Assembly (NCBI RefSeq): GCF_001557235.1
Contig: NZ_LSJI01000078.1
Span: 1-30,842 of the forward strand
Reading direction: 5' to 3'
From: Phenylobacterium sp. CCH9-H3
GTDB taxonomy: Bacteria; Pseudomonadota; Alphaproteobacteria; Caulobacterales; Caulobacteraceae
Length of the DNA: 30,842 nt
The notes beneath the pieces were generated by a model. That model was given only the letters and a program-made list of their open reading frames with translations. It did no database searches and had not been told where the DNA came from. Positions 24,070 through 30,842 of the stretch are shown in pieces (the first letter of the stretch is position 1; each line of letters opens with the position of its first letter). The position numbers and the translations under genes are program-made.

Positions 24070-25509
24070 TCAGCGGGAGCCCTCGGCCTCGAGCATGACG
24101 ACCGGCGGGGGCCGCCAGCCGCCAGAGATCATCTCCGGCTTCGGAAGGTACGACCGGACGACCAAATAGAACGGCCGATCGGGCGCTGGAAGCCAGTTCG
24201 CTTTGCTCGAGGGCTTGGCGTGCTGGATGCGAAGGTCGATCGAACCGTCCTTGTTGGTCCGCAGGCCCGGCGTGCGGTCGTTGATGAGATAGCGTCCCAG
24301 TTCGTTCGGGTAGAGCGCCAGCGTCGCGGCGTCGTAAAGGGTAACCGACCAGAACGCGTTGACCGGCGGCGGCTTGAACGAGAGCGTATAGTTCCCCTTG
24401 GACCCGTCGAGCGGGCGGCCCTGGCCGTCGGCGAAGGTGTTGAACGAGAGGTTCTCCGCGTCGACGTTCGCGCCCAGGCCCACGTAGTTCACCGTCGCGC
24501 GGCTGAGGTAGTTGAAGCCGTATCGCGCCTTCTCAACACGGCTCCAGCCCGTGCCCGTCGGCGCGCCCAACTGGGCCCGCGAGGCCGCGATCATCTTCAT
24601 CGCGTCCTGGAAGCCGGCCTCCATGCCCGCGCGCGTCTCCGCGTCCAGGCGCGCCGGGTCGAAGGCCTCGGGGCCGCCGATCCCGATCGCGCGGAAGCGA
24701 TAGACCAAGGCGTCCTCCTGCTCCGGATGGCCGTCGGTCCGCAGCACATGGTCCAGCACCCGGAAGAACCCTTCGGCCGTGTCGGCGTCGGGCCGCGGAT
24801 AGGCGGCAGCCTTCGCGGCGGGGGCGAGCGGCGCAATCCTCACACTGTCCTGGACCTTGCGCGCGATCGCCACCTCCGCCGGGGTCTGGGCGAAGACCCG
24901 CATCAGGATCCACGCGCGCGGTGTCGCCACCCGGAACAGCGTGACGCCTGGCGGCGGCTCGCCCGTCCAGACCGCGGGCGCGATCAGATAGCGTCCGGCC
25001 TTTGAGCCGAAGGTGCGGGTCCCGATGTTGCTGGCGTTGCTGAACATGTCGAGGAAGTTAAGCGTGTAGTACTTGAGCGGAACGTCCGGCGTTTCGATGA
25101 GGACGGGGCCCGCGGTCAGGTCGAGCCAGGCGTTGGAATAGAGGGTGTCCGAGTTGGGCGACTTGAACGCCTTGTAGTCCGGCCCCGCCAGGTCGCGGTC
25201 GTGGGCGAAGCGGTTGAAACCCACGTAGCGCGGGTTCGCCTGATCCACCGCCTGGGCGAACATTTCGCGGTACTGATAGACGCTGGGCAGGCCGTAGATC
25301 GCCGCCTCCACCGCCAGGGCGCGGGCGAGCTGGGACCGGGCGGCCGGATCCCGGGGGACCACGTCCCCAGCCGGCGTGGGAGCAAACTGGTCGACGGCCT
25401 GCAACGGATAGCTCGGCGCCGGCTGCAGGGGATAGGCGCGCTCCGCCGCGGCCGCGGTCCCGGCGAACGCCAGCAGAAGCGTCGAAGCTGCGGCCCATCG
25501 AGCGATCAT
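24070..25509 (-). CDS. Exported DUF1254/DUF1214 protein
   Basis: A 479-residue exported protein. A signal peptide (MIARWAAASTLLLAFAGTAAAA) is followed by a DUF1254 domain (LAVEAAIYGLPSVYQYREMF, SPNSDTLYSNAWLDLTAGPVLIE, YTLNFLDMFSNASNIGTRT) and a C-terminal DUF1214 domain (NAFWSVTLYDA, NELGRYLINDRTPGL, NWLPAPDRPFYLVVRSYLPKP). Proteins of this pair are widespread in soil and aquatic bacteria and mostly uncharacterised. The start lies opposite a TetR-family gene, and a perfect inverted repeat in the short gap suggests direct repression. Expression in response to a small hydrophobic compound is a fair guess, no more. Confidence 0.85.
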   Translation of the reverse strand: MIARWAAASTLLLAFAGTAAAAERAYPLQPAPSYPLQAVDQFAPTPAGDVVPRDPAARSQLARALAVEAAIYGLPSVYQYREMFAQAVDQANPRYVGFNRFAHDRDLAGPDYKAFKSPNSDTLYSNAWLDLTAGPVLIETPDVPLKYYTLNFLDMFSNASNIGTRTFGSKAGRYLIAPAVWTGEPPPGVTLFRVATPRAWILMRVFAQTPAEVAIARKVQDSVRIAPLAPAAKAAAYPRPDADTAEGFFRVLDHVLRTDGHPEQEDALVYRFRAIGIGGPEAFDPARLDAETRAGMEAGFQDAMKMIAASRAQLGAPTGTGWSRVEKARYGFNYLSRATVNYVGLGANVDAENLSFNTFADGQGRPLDGSKGNYTLSFKPPPVNAFWSVTLYDAATLALYPNELGRYLINDRTPGLRTNKDGSIDLRIQHAKPSSKANWLPAPDRPFYLVVRSYLPKPEMISGGWRPPPVVMLEAEGSR

Positions 25510-25524
25510 GGCGGTTGCCTCATT

Positions 25525-25542
25525 TGAAACCGAATGGTTTCA
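25525..25542. promoter_or_regulatory. TetR-type operator, TGAAACC-N4-GGTTTCA
   Basis: A perfect 7-bp inverted repeat around GAAT, 15 bp before the DUF1254 start and 49 bp before the TetR start. AAACCGnnnGGTTT-like dyads are common for TetR/AcrR repressors, so the divergent TetR protein is the obvious ligand. It probably covers the promoter of both genes. Confidence 0.65.
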
Positions 25543-25591
25543 CTATGCGCGACGGACGCAATTTTGCAAGATGATGATTATGAATTAACGC

Positions 25592-26221
25592 ATGACCGAC
25601 TCTTCGCCGCCCTCCCGCGCCCGCAAACGCCGGATGCCGCGCGTCGATCGCCCCGCGCGACAGGCGAGCTATGTCCGCATCGCGGCGGAGACCTTCTACG
25701 ACCTTGGCCTTCAGCGCGCCGCGATGCGCGACATCGCCGAGCGGGCGGGCGTGGCCAAGATCCTGATCTACCGGCAGTTCCCGTCGAAGGAGGCCCTGCT
25801 GGCGGCGATCTTCGAGGAGGTGCTGCGGGAGATCCGCGCCGTCTACGACGCCCCGTGGCCAGGCTATGGCGCGGCCGTGATGGAGGTGCTGCGCCGCGCG
25901 CGCGGCAACCGCGCCGCCTACCTCCTGCTGCTGCGCGATTGCCGCTCCGATCCCGAGGCCAAGCGCTGGTACGACATCTACGAGGACCGGCAGATCGAGC
26001 CCTTCATGGTGTTCCTGAGACCCGCCGAGGGCGCGCCGGCGGGGGCGGAGGACCGTGCGCGCCTCGGGGCGCGATCTCTCGTCGGAATCGTCACCGAGAC
26101 GCTGATCGACTGGATCGAGGATCGCGACGGGCTGGACGACGCCGAACGCGTTCGCTGGTTCGGCCACATCGTCCGAGAATGGCGGCGCATCACCCGGGCG
26201 GTCTATCGGCTCGACGCATAG
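25592..26221 (+). CDS. TetR/AcrR-family transcriptional regulator
   Basis: A 209-residue repressor. After a basic tail (RARKRRMPRVDRPARQ), the HTH domain reads YVRIAAETFYDLGLQRAAMRDIAERAGVAKILIYRQFPSKEALLAAIF in segments typical of TetR (residues about 25-75). The C-terminal ligand-binding and dimerisation domain is helical and shows no recognisable subgroup motif. It is divergent from the DUF1254 gene, with a palindromic operator between them, so it probably represses that gene and itself. The ATG at 25592 lacks a clear ribosome site and may be translated from a short or leaderless message. Confidence 0.92.
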   Translation: MTDSSPPSRARKRRMPRVDRPARQASYVRIAAETFYDLGLQRAAMRDIAERAGVAKILIYRQFPSKEALLAAIFEEVLREIRAVYDAPWPGYGAAVMEVLRRARGNRAAYLLLLRDCRSDPEAKRWYDIYEDRQIEPFMVFLRPAEGAPAGAEDRARLGARSLVGIVTETLIDWIEDRDGLDDAERVRWFGHIVREWRRITRAVYRLDA

Positions 26222-26236
26222 ACCGCGCGTCATCCC

Positions 26237-26326
26237 TCAGGCCGTCGCAACGATCCCGAGGGATTTGTACAGGAGCGCCTTCACGGCGCGGTGGGCCTTG
26301 GCCAGGCGGGCTTGCTCCGGCAGCCC
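26237..26326 (-). other. Coding-like stretch downstream of and in frame with the TonB receptor
   Basis: Reading on in the receptor's frame past its TGA, 29 sense codons follow to a second TGA (26239-26237), including PEQARLAKAHRAVKALLYKS. Third codon positions are almost all G or C, as in the real genes here. No ATG is present. A gene remnant, a rare readthrough tail or simple GC-bias chance are all possible, and I cannot match it to a family. The remaining bases of the gap to the TetR stop hold nothing I recognise. Confidence 0.2.
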
Positions 26327-28414
26327 TCAGAACGCCACCCGCACCCGGCCCATCACCGTGCGCGGCGCGCCCGGCGTGATCCAGACGTCGCTGTAGGAGC
26401 TCTCCAGGTAGTAGGTGTCGAACAGGTTCTCGACGTCGAGATGCAGCGAGACCTTCTCGGTGAGCTGATAGGCGGCGTTGGCGCGAACCGTGACGTAGTC
26501 CGGCAGTTCGAAGCCGCTGTTGACGTCGTCGCCGGGGCGGTCGCCCACATAGACCACGCCCGCCCCCAGGCTGACCGAGCCGGGCTCATCGGCCTTGGAT
26601 CGCCAGTTGGCGTAGATCGCGCCGGAGTGTTTGGGCACGTTGCTGAGCGCGCTGCCGTCGAGGCCGGAGCGCGTGTCCTCGGTGATCTTGGTGTCGGTGT
26701 AGGCATAGACGGCGGTCGCGGTGACGCCGGCCGGGAGCGCGAGGGTCGCCTCCGCCTCCAAGCCCTGGCTGCGGGCGCTGCCGACCGGAATGAAGAACCC
26801 GCTGTTGGCCGGATCGTTGACGAGGATGTTGTCCTTCTCGATGCGGAAGACGGAGGCCGTCCCGGTCAGGCGGCCGTCCAGGCTCCACTTGACGCCGGCC
26901 TCCCAGGCTTCGCCCTTCTCCGGCGGAAATGCGCCGCCGGCGGCGTCGGCCCCCTGGTTGTAGCGGAACGAGCGGCCCCAGCTCGCATAGGCCGACACGC
27001 TGTCGTTGGGCGACCAGGTGATCGCCGCCCGCGGCGAAGCCTGGGACGGAGACTGCCGCGTGACCTGGCCGTTGCGGTAGTTGGTGTTGGCCTGGCGCAC
27101 CCAGTCCTGGCGCAGGCCGACCAGCAGGACGAACTGGTCGCTCAGGGTGACCAGGTCCTGGACGTAGACGCTTTCGCCACGCAGTTCCTCCAGCAGATCC
27201 TGGTTGAGCGCGGCCGTGGGCTTCGGCTGGCCGTAGACCGGATTGAAGATGTCGATGGCGTACGGGTTCGCGGCCGCTGGGCTGAAGCGGTAGAAGATCC
27301 GGCGTTGGTCGTAGGTGAAGGCGTCGGCGCCTACCCGCAGCTGATGCTGCAGCCCGGCGAGCTCGCCGTCGAAGCTGACCTCCACCCGTCCCGAGAGGTC
27401 CTCCCAGTCGTAGTCATGGACGCGGAGCTGGCGGCGGAGCTGGGTCCCGACCAGGGTCGAGTTGTGGGTCGACTGGCCCTCGAACTCGCCGTCGCGGTAC
27501 TGCACGCCAGCCTCGATCGCCAGGCCCGGGCCGAGGTTGTACGTCGCCGTCAGCTGGTGCTGGTTGGTCCGCTGTTCGATGTCGCCGTCGTTGGGTTCGC
27601 CCAGAAAGCGCCGCCGGGGCAGGGCCTTCCCGTCGCCGCCCACGGCCACCAGGCCGCGGTCGTGGACGAAGCCCACCTCGTTGACCTCGAGCTGGTAGAG
27701 CAGCCGCAGGTCCTCCGAGGGTTCCCAGGCCAGGGACGGGGCGACCAGCAGCCGGTCGCTGCCCACGAAGTCGCGCCAGCCGTCGGTGTCCTGGTAGACG
27801 GCGATCAGCCGGGCGGAGAACCCGCCGCCCAGCGGGCCGCCGACGTCGCCCACGGCCCGATAGGTGTCGTGGCTGCCATAGGCGAGCTCGCCCGAGGCGT
27901 GCGGCCGATCCTGCGGCGCCTTGGTGACGATGTTGATAGAGCCGCCCGGCTCGCCCTTGCCGGACAGGGCCGAGGCGGGGCCCTTCAGCACCTGGAACAA
28001 CTCGACGGTCGCCACGTCGCGGCGGGCGTTGAAACCGCGGTTGGCCGTGAAGCGGTTCACCAGCAGGTCGGGGCCCTGGTTGATGTCGCCGGAGAAGCCA
28101 CGGATCGCATAGGCGTCCCAGGCGCCGCCGAAGCTGTTCTGGCGCGCCATGCCCCCTGCGTAGTCGAACAGGTCCGAAAGGTTGGCGATCCCGGTGTTCA
28201 CGATGAGCGCCTCGTCCAGGACGCGCACGCTCTGGGGCAGCTTCAGCGTATCCACGTCCAGGCCGTTGATGCTGGCGCTGGCCTGGCGCGAACCGGTGAC
28301 GACGACCGCTTCCACATCGGCGGCGTCGGCCGCTTCCGCGGCGAGCGCGGGCTGGGCCAAGGCCGTGGGGGAGGAGGTCAGCAACAGGGCCAGCCAGCGC
28401 GCTCTCGCGGTCAT
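26327..28414 (-). CDS. TonB-dependent siderophore-type receptor, likely Zur-controlled
   Basis: A 695-residue outer-membrane receptor. The signal peptide MTARARWLALLLTSS to ALAAEA is followed by the TonB-box-like VEAVVVTGSR. The plug contains FQVLKGPASALSGKGEPGGS and INIVTKAPQ, the signature of the siderophore-receptor branch, and the barrel ends in VRVAF. I chose the ATG at 28414 for its GAGGTGACG leader and the signal peptide. An in-frame ATG at 28591 would put the putative Zur box inside the coding region. Despite the siderophore-type sequence, the upstream element resembles a Zur rather than a Fur site. The ligand may therefore be zinc or a zinc-chelating metallophore. It is divergent from the ABC operon across 158 bp, which implies joint regulation. 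Confidence 0.9.
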   Translation of the reverse strand: MTARARWLALLLTSSPTALAQPALAAEAADAADVEAVVVTGSRQASASINGLDVDTLKLPQSVRVLDEALIVNTGIANLSDLFDYAGGMARQNSFGGAWDAYAIRGFSGDINQGPDLLVNRFTANRGFNARRDVATVELFQVLKGPASALSGKGEPGGSINIVTKAPQDRPHASGELAYGSHDTYRAVGDVGGPLGGGFSARLIAVYQDTDGWRDFVGSDRLLVAPSLAWEPSEDLRLLYQLEVNEVGFVHDRGLVAVGGDGKALPRRRFLGEPNDGDIEQRTNQHQLTATYNLGPGLAIEAGVQYRDGEFEGQSTHNSTLVGTQLRRQLRVHDYDWEDLSGRVEVSFDGELAGLQHQLRVGADAFTYDQRRIFYRFSPAAANPYAIDIFNPVYGQPKPTAALNQDLLEELRGESVYVQDLVTLSDQFVLLVGLRQDWVRQANTNYRNGQVTRQSPSQASPRAAITWSPNDSVSAYASWGRSFRYNQGADAAGGAFPPEKGEAWEAGVKWSLDGRLTGTASVFRIEKDNILVNDPANSGFFIPVGSARSQGLEAEATLALPAGVTATAVYAYTDTKITEDTRSGLDGSALSNVPKHSGAIYANWRSKADEPGSVSLGAGVVYVGDRPGDDVNSGFELPDYVTVRANAAYQLTEKVSLHLDVENLFDTYYLESSYSDVWITPGAPRTVMGRVRVAF

Positions 28415-28479
28415 CGTCACCTCGCTCGACGAACAGATCTCCGGATCGCCGGAGCGGCGTTCGGTTAAGCGGCGCCGTC

Positions 28480-28491
28480 TTGACGCGTCAA
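28480..28491. promoter_or_regulatory. Palindrome TTGACGCGTCAA, possible shared -35 region
   Basis: A perfect 12-bp palindrome that holds a TTGACG -35 element on each strand, just left of the Zur-like dyad. On the plus strand GATATA lies 18 nt downstream within that dyad. On the minus strand TTAACC lies 17 nt downstream. It could serve both the receptor gene and the ABC operon. Confidence 0.35.
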
Positions 28492-28493
28492 GG

Positions 28494-28516
28494 GAAATGT
28501 TACGATATAACATCTC
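28494..28516. promoter_or_regulatory. Zur-box-like dyad between receptor and ABC operon
   Basis: The arms ATGTTA (28497-28502) and TAACAT (28508-28513) flank the 5-nt centre CGATA. They extend outward with GAA on the left and CTC on the right. By my recollection of the proteobacterial Zur consensus (GAAATGTTA, 3 nt, TAACATTTC-like), 20 of 23 positions agree. It does not fit the Fur repeat of GATAAT hexamers. It would overlap the plus-strand -10 region, so Zur with zinc bound would repress. Confidence 0.65.
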
Positions 28517-28572
28517 ACATGTGGATCGCGTCGGCCTGGTCGTCGCGGCGTGCTCGAGCGTGCGGAGTGGCG

Positions 28573-29319
28573 ATGACGGCGGTGAACTCACGGACCCTCG
28601 TGTCGGTCGAGGGCCTGACGGTCTCGTATGGGAGCCGGCGTGTGCTGGATGGACTGGAGCTCAGCGTGGCGGCCGGGGAGGTCTATGCGCTGCTGGGCGG
28701 CAACGGCGCCGGCAAGTCGACGACCCTGCAGGCGCTTCTTGGATTCGTTTGTCCGCAGTCCGGGGGTGTGCGCGTCGCCGGCCACGATCCCGCCGCCGAA
28801 CCCGAGGTCGTGCGCCGCGCCATCGCCTATATTCCGGAAAACGTGGCGCTCTACGAACACCTCTCCGCGCGGGAGAACGTGGACTACTTCCTGGGGCTCG
28901 CGGGCGCCGGCCGGTCGGCGGCCGAGGTCGAGGAAGCCTTCCACACCGTGGGCCTTCCTGAAGAAGCCTGGCGGCGTCGCGTCGCCGGCTTCTCCAAGGG
29001 CATGCGGCAGAAGACGGCCATCGCGCTCGCGATGCTGCGCCGGGCCTCGGTCCTGCTGTTGGACGAGCCGACATCGGGTCTCGATCCAGGCGCCGCTGCG
29101 GACTTCCACGACCTGATCTCACGCCTTCGGAGCGATGGCGCCGCCATCCTCGTCGTCACCCACGATCTCTTCGGGGCGGCGGACGTCGCCGACCGCATCG
29201 GCTTCCTGGAGCAGGGCCGCATCGTTCAGGAAATGGCCGCCTCGGGTCCCGAACGCTTCGACCTGCGCGCCCTGCACGACCGCTTCCAGCGGGCCACGGT
29301 CGCGGGCAAGGCCGCATGA
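28573..29319 (+). CDS. ABC transporter ATP-binding protein (ABC-2/NosF-like)
   Basis: A 248-residue ATPase subunit. Walker A GGNGAGKST is at residues 42-50, with the ABC signature in a degenerate form (GFSKGMRQK), Walker B VLLLDEPTSGLDP, and the H-loop VVTHD. The sequence style (AYIPENVALYEHLSARENVDYF) is that of ABC-2-type and NosF-like transporters rather than ZnuC. The ATG at 28573 (MTAVNSRTLVSVEGL) has a GGAG about seven bases upstream. A GTG two codons earlier is possible, and a TTG at 28480 would run through the operator. The stop overlaps the permease start. Being downstream of the Zur-like site suggests induction under zinc shortage. Confidence 0.92.
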   Translation: MTAVNSRTLVSVEGLTVSYGSRRVLDGLELSVAAGEVYALLGGNGAGKSTTLQALLGFVCPQSGGVRVAGHDPAAEPEVVRRAIAYIPENVALYEHLSARENVDYFLGLAGAGRSAAEVEEAFHTVGLPEEAWRRRVAGFSKGMRQKTAIALAMLRRASVLLLDEPTSGLDPGAAADFHDLISRLRSDGAAILVVTHDLFGAADVADRIGFLEQGRIVQEMAASGPERFDLRALHDRFQRATVAGKAA

Positions 29320-30764
29320 GCGCCGTCTTCTCCATCGCCGCCAACGAGCTGCGCCACCTTGTCCGCAGCCGGGTGGCGTTGACCGGCCTCGTGCTCACGG
29401 CATTGCTGACCCTGGCCGCCGCACTGACCTCCAGCGCCTACCAGGCCGACCAAGCGGGGCTCAGAGCCAGGCTGCAGGCGTCCGCGGACGCCGAGTTCGA
29501 ATCCCAGCCGGACCGCCATCCGCATCGCGTCGTGCACTACGGCCACTTCGCCGTCCGCCCGGCCAGCGGGCTCGCAGCCCTCGACCCGGGCGTCGAGGCC
29601 TTCACCGGCAACATGATCTTCCTGGAGGGCCATCGGCAGAACAGCGCCAACTTCGGCGACGCGCGCCAGTCGTCGCTGCTGGTCCGGTTCGGCCAGCTTT
29701 CGCCCGCCCTGGTGCTGCAGACGGTCGTGCCGCTGCTGCTCGTCTTCATCGGGGCCGCCGCGGTCGCCGGCGAGCGCGAGCGGGGGACGCTACGCCAGGC
29801 GGTGCTGGCCGGCGTGCCGGGCCGCAGCATCCTCGCCGGCAAGGCGCTGGCCCTGGGGGCGGCAAGCCTCGTGATCGCCGCCCCGGCGATCGTCCTCCTG
29901 GCCTGGCTCACGCTGTCGGGGCCGGCGCGCGCCTCGGCCGTGCTGCTCGCGGGCGGCGGCTACGCCCTCTACCTCGCCTTCTGGATCGTCCTGATCGTGG
30001 CGGTCTCCGCCTTGGCGAGCCGCAGCCGAACGGCGTTGATGGCCCTGGTCGGCGCCTGGGCGTTCAGCGTCATTCTCATCCCGCGCGTGGCGCCCGAGAT
30101 CGCGGCCGCGGCCCAGCCGTTGCCGACGCGGATCGAGACCGACATCGCCATCGCCCGCGACCTGCGCGCAATGGGCGACAGCCACAATCCCGACGATCCC
30201 TACTTCGCGGCCTTCAAGCAGAAGACGCTGGATCGGTACGGCGTGAAGCGGGTCGAGGACCTGCCGGTGAACTACCGCGGCCTCCTGGGCGTGGAAGGCG
30301 AGAAGCTGACGTCCAGCCTGTTCAACCGCTACGCCGACCAGGCCTTCGGCGCCATGGCCGACCAGAGCCGGATCATGGATGGGCTGGCGATCCTCAGCCC
30401 CACTGTGGCGATCCGCCGGCTCTCCATGACCGCCGCCGAGACCGACCTTCCCGGCTATCGGCGCTTCCTGATGCAGGCGGAAGCTTATCGCTACGACCTG
30501 GTCCAGCGGCTGAATTGGCTGCAGGCCACCGACGTCCACGCCGAGGATGACGCGGCCAAGGGTTCGGACGCCGCCGCCGAGGCGCGCAGCCGCATCTCCG
30601 CCGACCACTGGCGCGGCATGCCGCAGTTCCGGCCCGTCCGCCCGGATGAGGCCGAGGTCCTCCAAGCCGCCATGCCGGCGCTGGTCGTGCTCGCCGCCTG
30701 GCTCGCGGCCGCCGGCTTCCTGGCGACCCGCGCCGCCCAACGCCTGACCCGGAGCGCCGCATGA
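29316..30764 (+). CDS. ABC transporter permease, DUF3526-type
   Basis: A 482-residue inner-membrane subunit. About six membrane helices: one near residues 20-40, four between about 127 and 258, and one at about 448-470. Two large regions are probably periplasmic, residues 41-126 and about 260-445. The first has a histidine cluster, H68, H70, H74 and H77 (DRHPHRVVHYGHFAVRP), and the following ALDPGVEAFTGNMIFLEGHR segment. These resemble the DUF3526 permease family, which is paired in tandem in its operons. The start overlaps the ATPase stop (ATGA), and its own stop overlaps the start of the next permease. A role in zinc or metallophore transport is inferred from the operon and the Zur-like site. 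Confidence 0.82.
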   Translation: MSAVFSIAANELRHLVRSRVALTGLVLTALLTLAAALTSSAYQADQAGLRARLQASADAEFESQPDRHPHRVVHYGHFAVRPASGLAALDPGVEAFTGNMIFLEGHRQNSANFGDARQSSLLVRFGQLSPALVLQTVVPLLLVFIGAAAVAGERERGTLRQAVLAGVPGRSILAGKALALGAASLVIAAPAIVLLAWLTLSGPARASAVLLAGGGYALYLAFWIVLIVAVSALASRSRTALMALVGAWAFSVILIPRVAPEIAAAAQPLPTRIETDIAIARDLRAMGDSHNPDDPYFAAFKQKTLDRYGVKRVEDLPVNYRGLLGVEGEKLTSSLFNRYADQAFGAMADQSRIMDGLAILSPTVAIRRLSMTAAETDLPGYRRFLMQAEAYRYDLVQRLNWLQATDVHAEDDAAKGSDAAAEARSRISADHWRGMPQFRPVRPDEAEVLQAAMPALVVLAAWLAAAGFLATRAAQRLTRSAA

Positions 30765-30842
30765 CTGCCCTTCTTCGCGAAGCGCGGCTGTTCTTCAGCC
30801 TGCATTCGGCCGTGCTGGCGGTGGCCGGCCTGTTCCTTCTCG
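30761..30842 (+). CDS. Second ABC permease, N-terminal fragment
   Basis: The ATG at 30761 overlaps the TGA of the first permease (ATGA) and opens a frame that runs off the right edge. The visible start MTALLREARLFFSLHSAVLA, with a hydrophobic continuation (VAGLFLL), looks like a cytoplasmic amphipathic start followed by the first membrane helix of an ABC-2-type permease. The family assignment rests on gene order only. If right, the operon is ATPase-permease-permease. Confidence 0.6.
   Translation, partial: MTALLREARLFFSLHSAVLAVAGLFLL

Noticed and set aside
26291..28468. A 725-codon plus-strand frame opposite the siderophore-type receptor
   Set aside because: Antisense to a receptor with all its expected motifs; His/Gln/Val-rich shadow composition.
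28494..28516. Fur box reading of the dyad
   Set aside because: A Fur site should show GATAAT-type hexamers; the arms here are ATGTTA/TAACAT, which fit Zur better.
28480..28572. TTG start at 28480 for the ABC ATPase
   Set aside because: It lies in the promoter palindrome, adds 31 residues unrelated to ABC ATPases and has no ribosome site; 28573 fits the family start.
28415..28591. N-terminal extension of the TonB receptor to ATG 28591
   Set aside because: It would place coding sequence over the Zur-like dyad and ahead of an intact signal peptide; the ATG at 28414 has a good ribosome site.
1..30842. CRISPR arrays, tRNA or rRNA genes, insertion sequences or phage genes
   Set aside because: I found no regularly spaced repeats, no cloverleaf candidate and no transposase or integrase motif by reading; a tRNA or covariance-model scan was not possible here.

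Overview
The window is high-GC, gene-dense bacterial chromosome that fits an alphaproteobacterium of the Caulobacterales type (Caulobacter or Phenylobacterium-like). The grounds are three TonB-dependent receptors, a class I lysyl-tRNA synthetase, a DmdC-like acyl-CoA dehydrogenase, an EcxA-like zinc metalloprotease and GC-rich REP-like hairpins in the short intergenic gaps. This placement is an inference from gene content. I saw no rRNA, tRNA, CRISPR array, transposase, integrase or phage gene, and no gene-free stretch longer than 300 bases.

Layout. 1-4.4 kb: the N-terminus of a TonB receptor, class I LysRS, and a convergent secreted metalloprotease. 4.4-7.4 kb: a MerR regulator, an acyl-CoA dehydrogenase and an OsmC protein on the plus strand, behind a promoter region with clear dyads. 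7.4-11.2 kb: a minus-strand run of a C5-cytosine DNA methyltransferase, cysteine synthase, an FAD monooxygenase and the mismatch endonuclease Vsr. 11.2-16.1 kb: a COG3650-like lipoprotein, a 42-residue exported peptide, a D-aminoacylase-type amidohydrolase, a BLUF blue-light sensor and RecQ. 16.1-19.1 kb: a REP-like hairpin cluster, a second TonB receptor and a secreted cupin. 19.1-21.5 kb: an arsenic island with ArsR and ArsI on one strand and a second ArsR and the Acr3 pump on the other. 21.5-26.2 kb: small stress or unknown-function genes paired with divergent regulators (LysR with an NTF2-like protein and a membrane protein; TetR with a DUF1254 protein) plus DUF1801. 26.2-30.8 kb: a third TonB receptor, divergent from an ABC ATPase and two permease genes.

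Two regions work as systems. In the arsenic island, ArsI would cleave methylarsenite to arsenite and Acr3 would export it. The two ArsR proteins carry different cysteine sets, which suggests separate sensing of methylated and inorganic arsenic. At the right end, a dyad closely resembling a Zur box lies in the 158-bp gap shared by the receptor and the ABC operon. The simplest reading is a zinc-starvation-induced uptake system in which the outer-membrane receptor works with an unusual ABC transporter of the ABC-2/DUF3526 type rather than ZnuABC. Its first permease has a histidine cluster in the predicted periplasmic loop. This is the most interesting region of the window.

Where the longest reading frame and the family alignment disagreed, starts were trimmed to the residue that begins the recognisable signal peptide or domain, using Shine-Dalgarno matches where visible. 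The FAD monooxygenase is the exception: its nucleotide-binding motif forces a start upstream of the first ATG, apparently at CTG.
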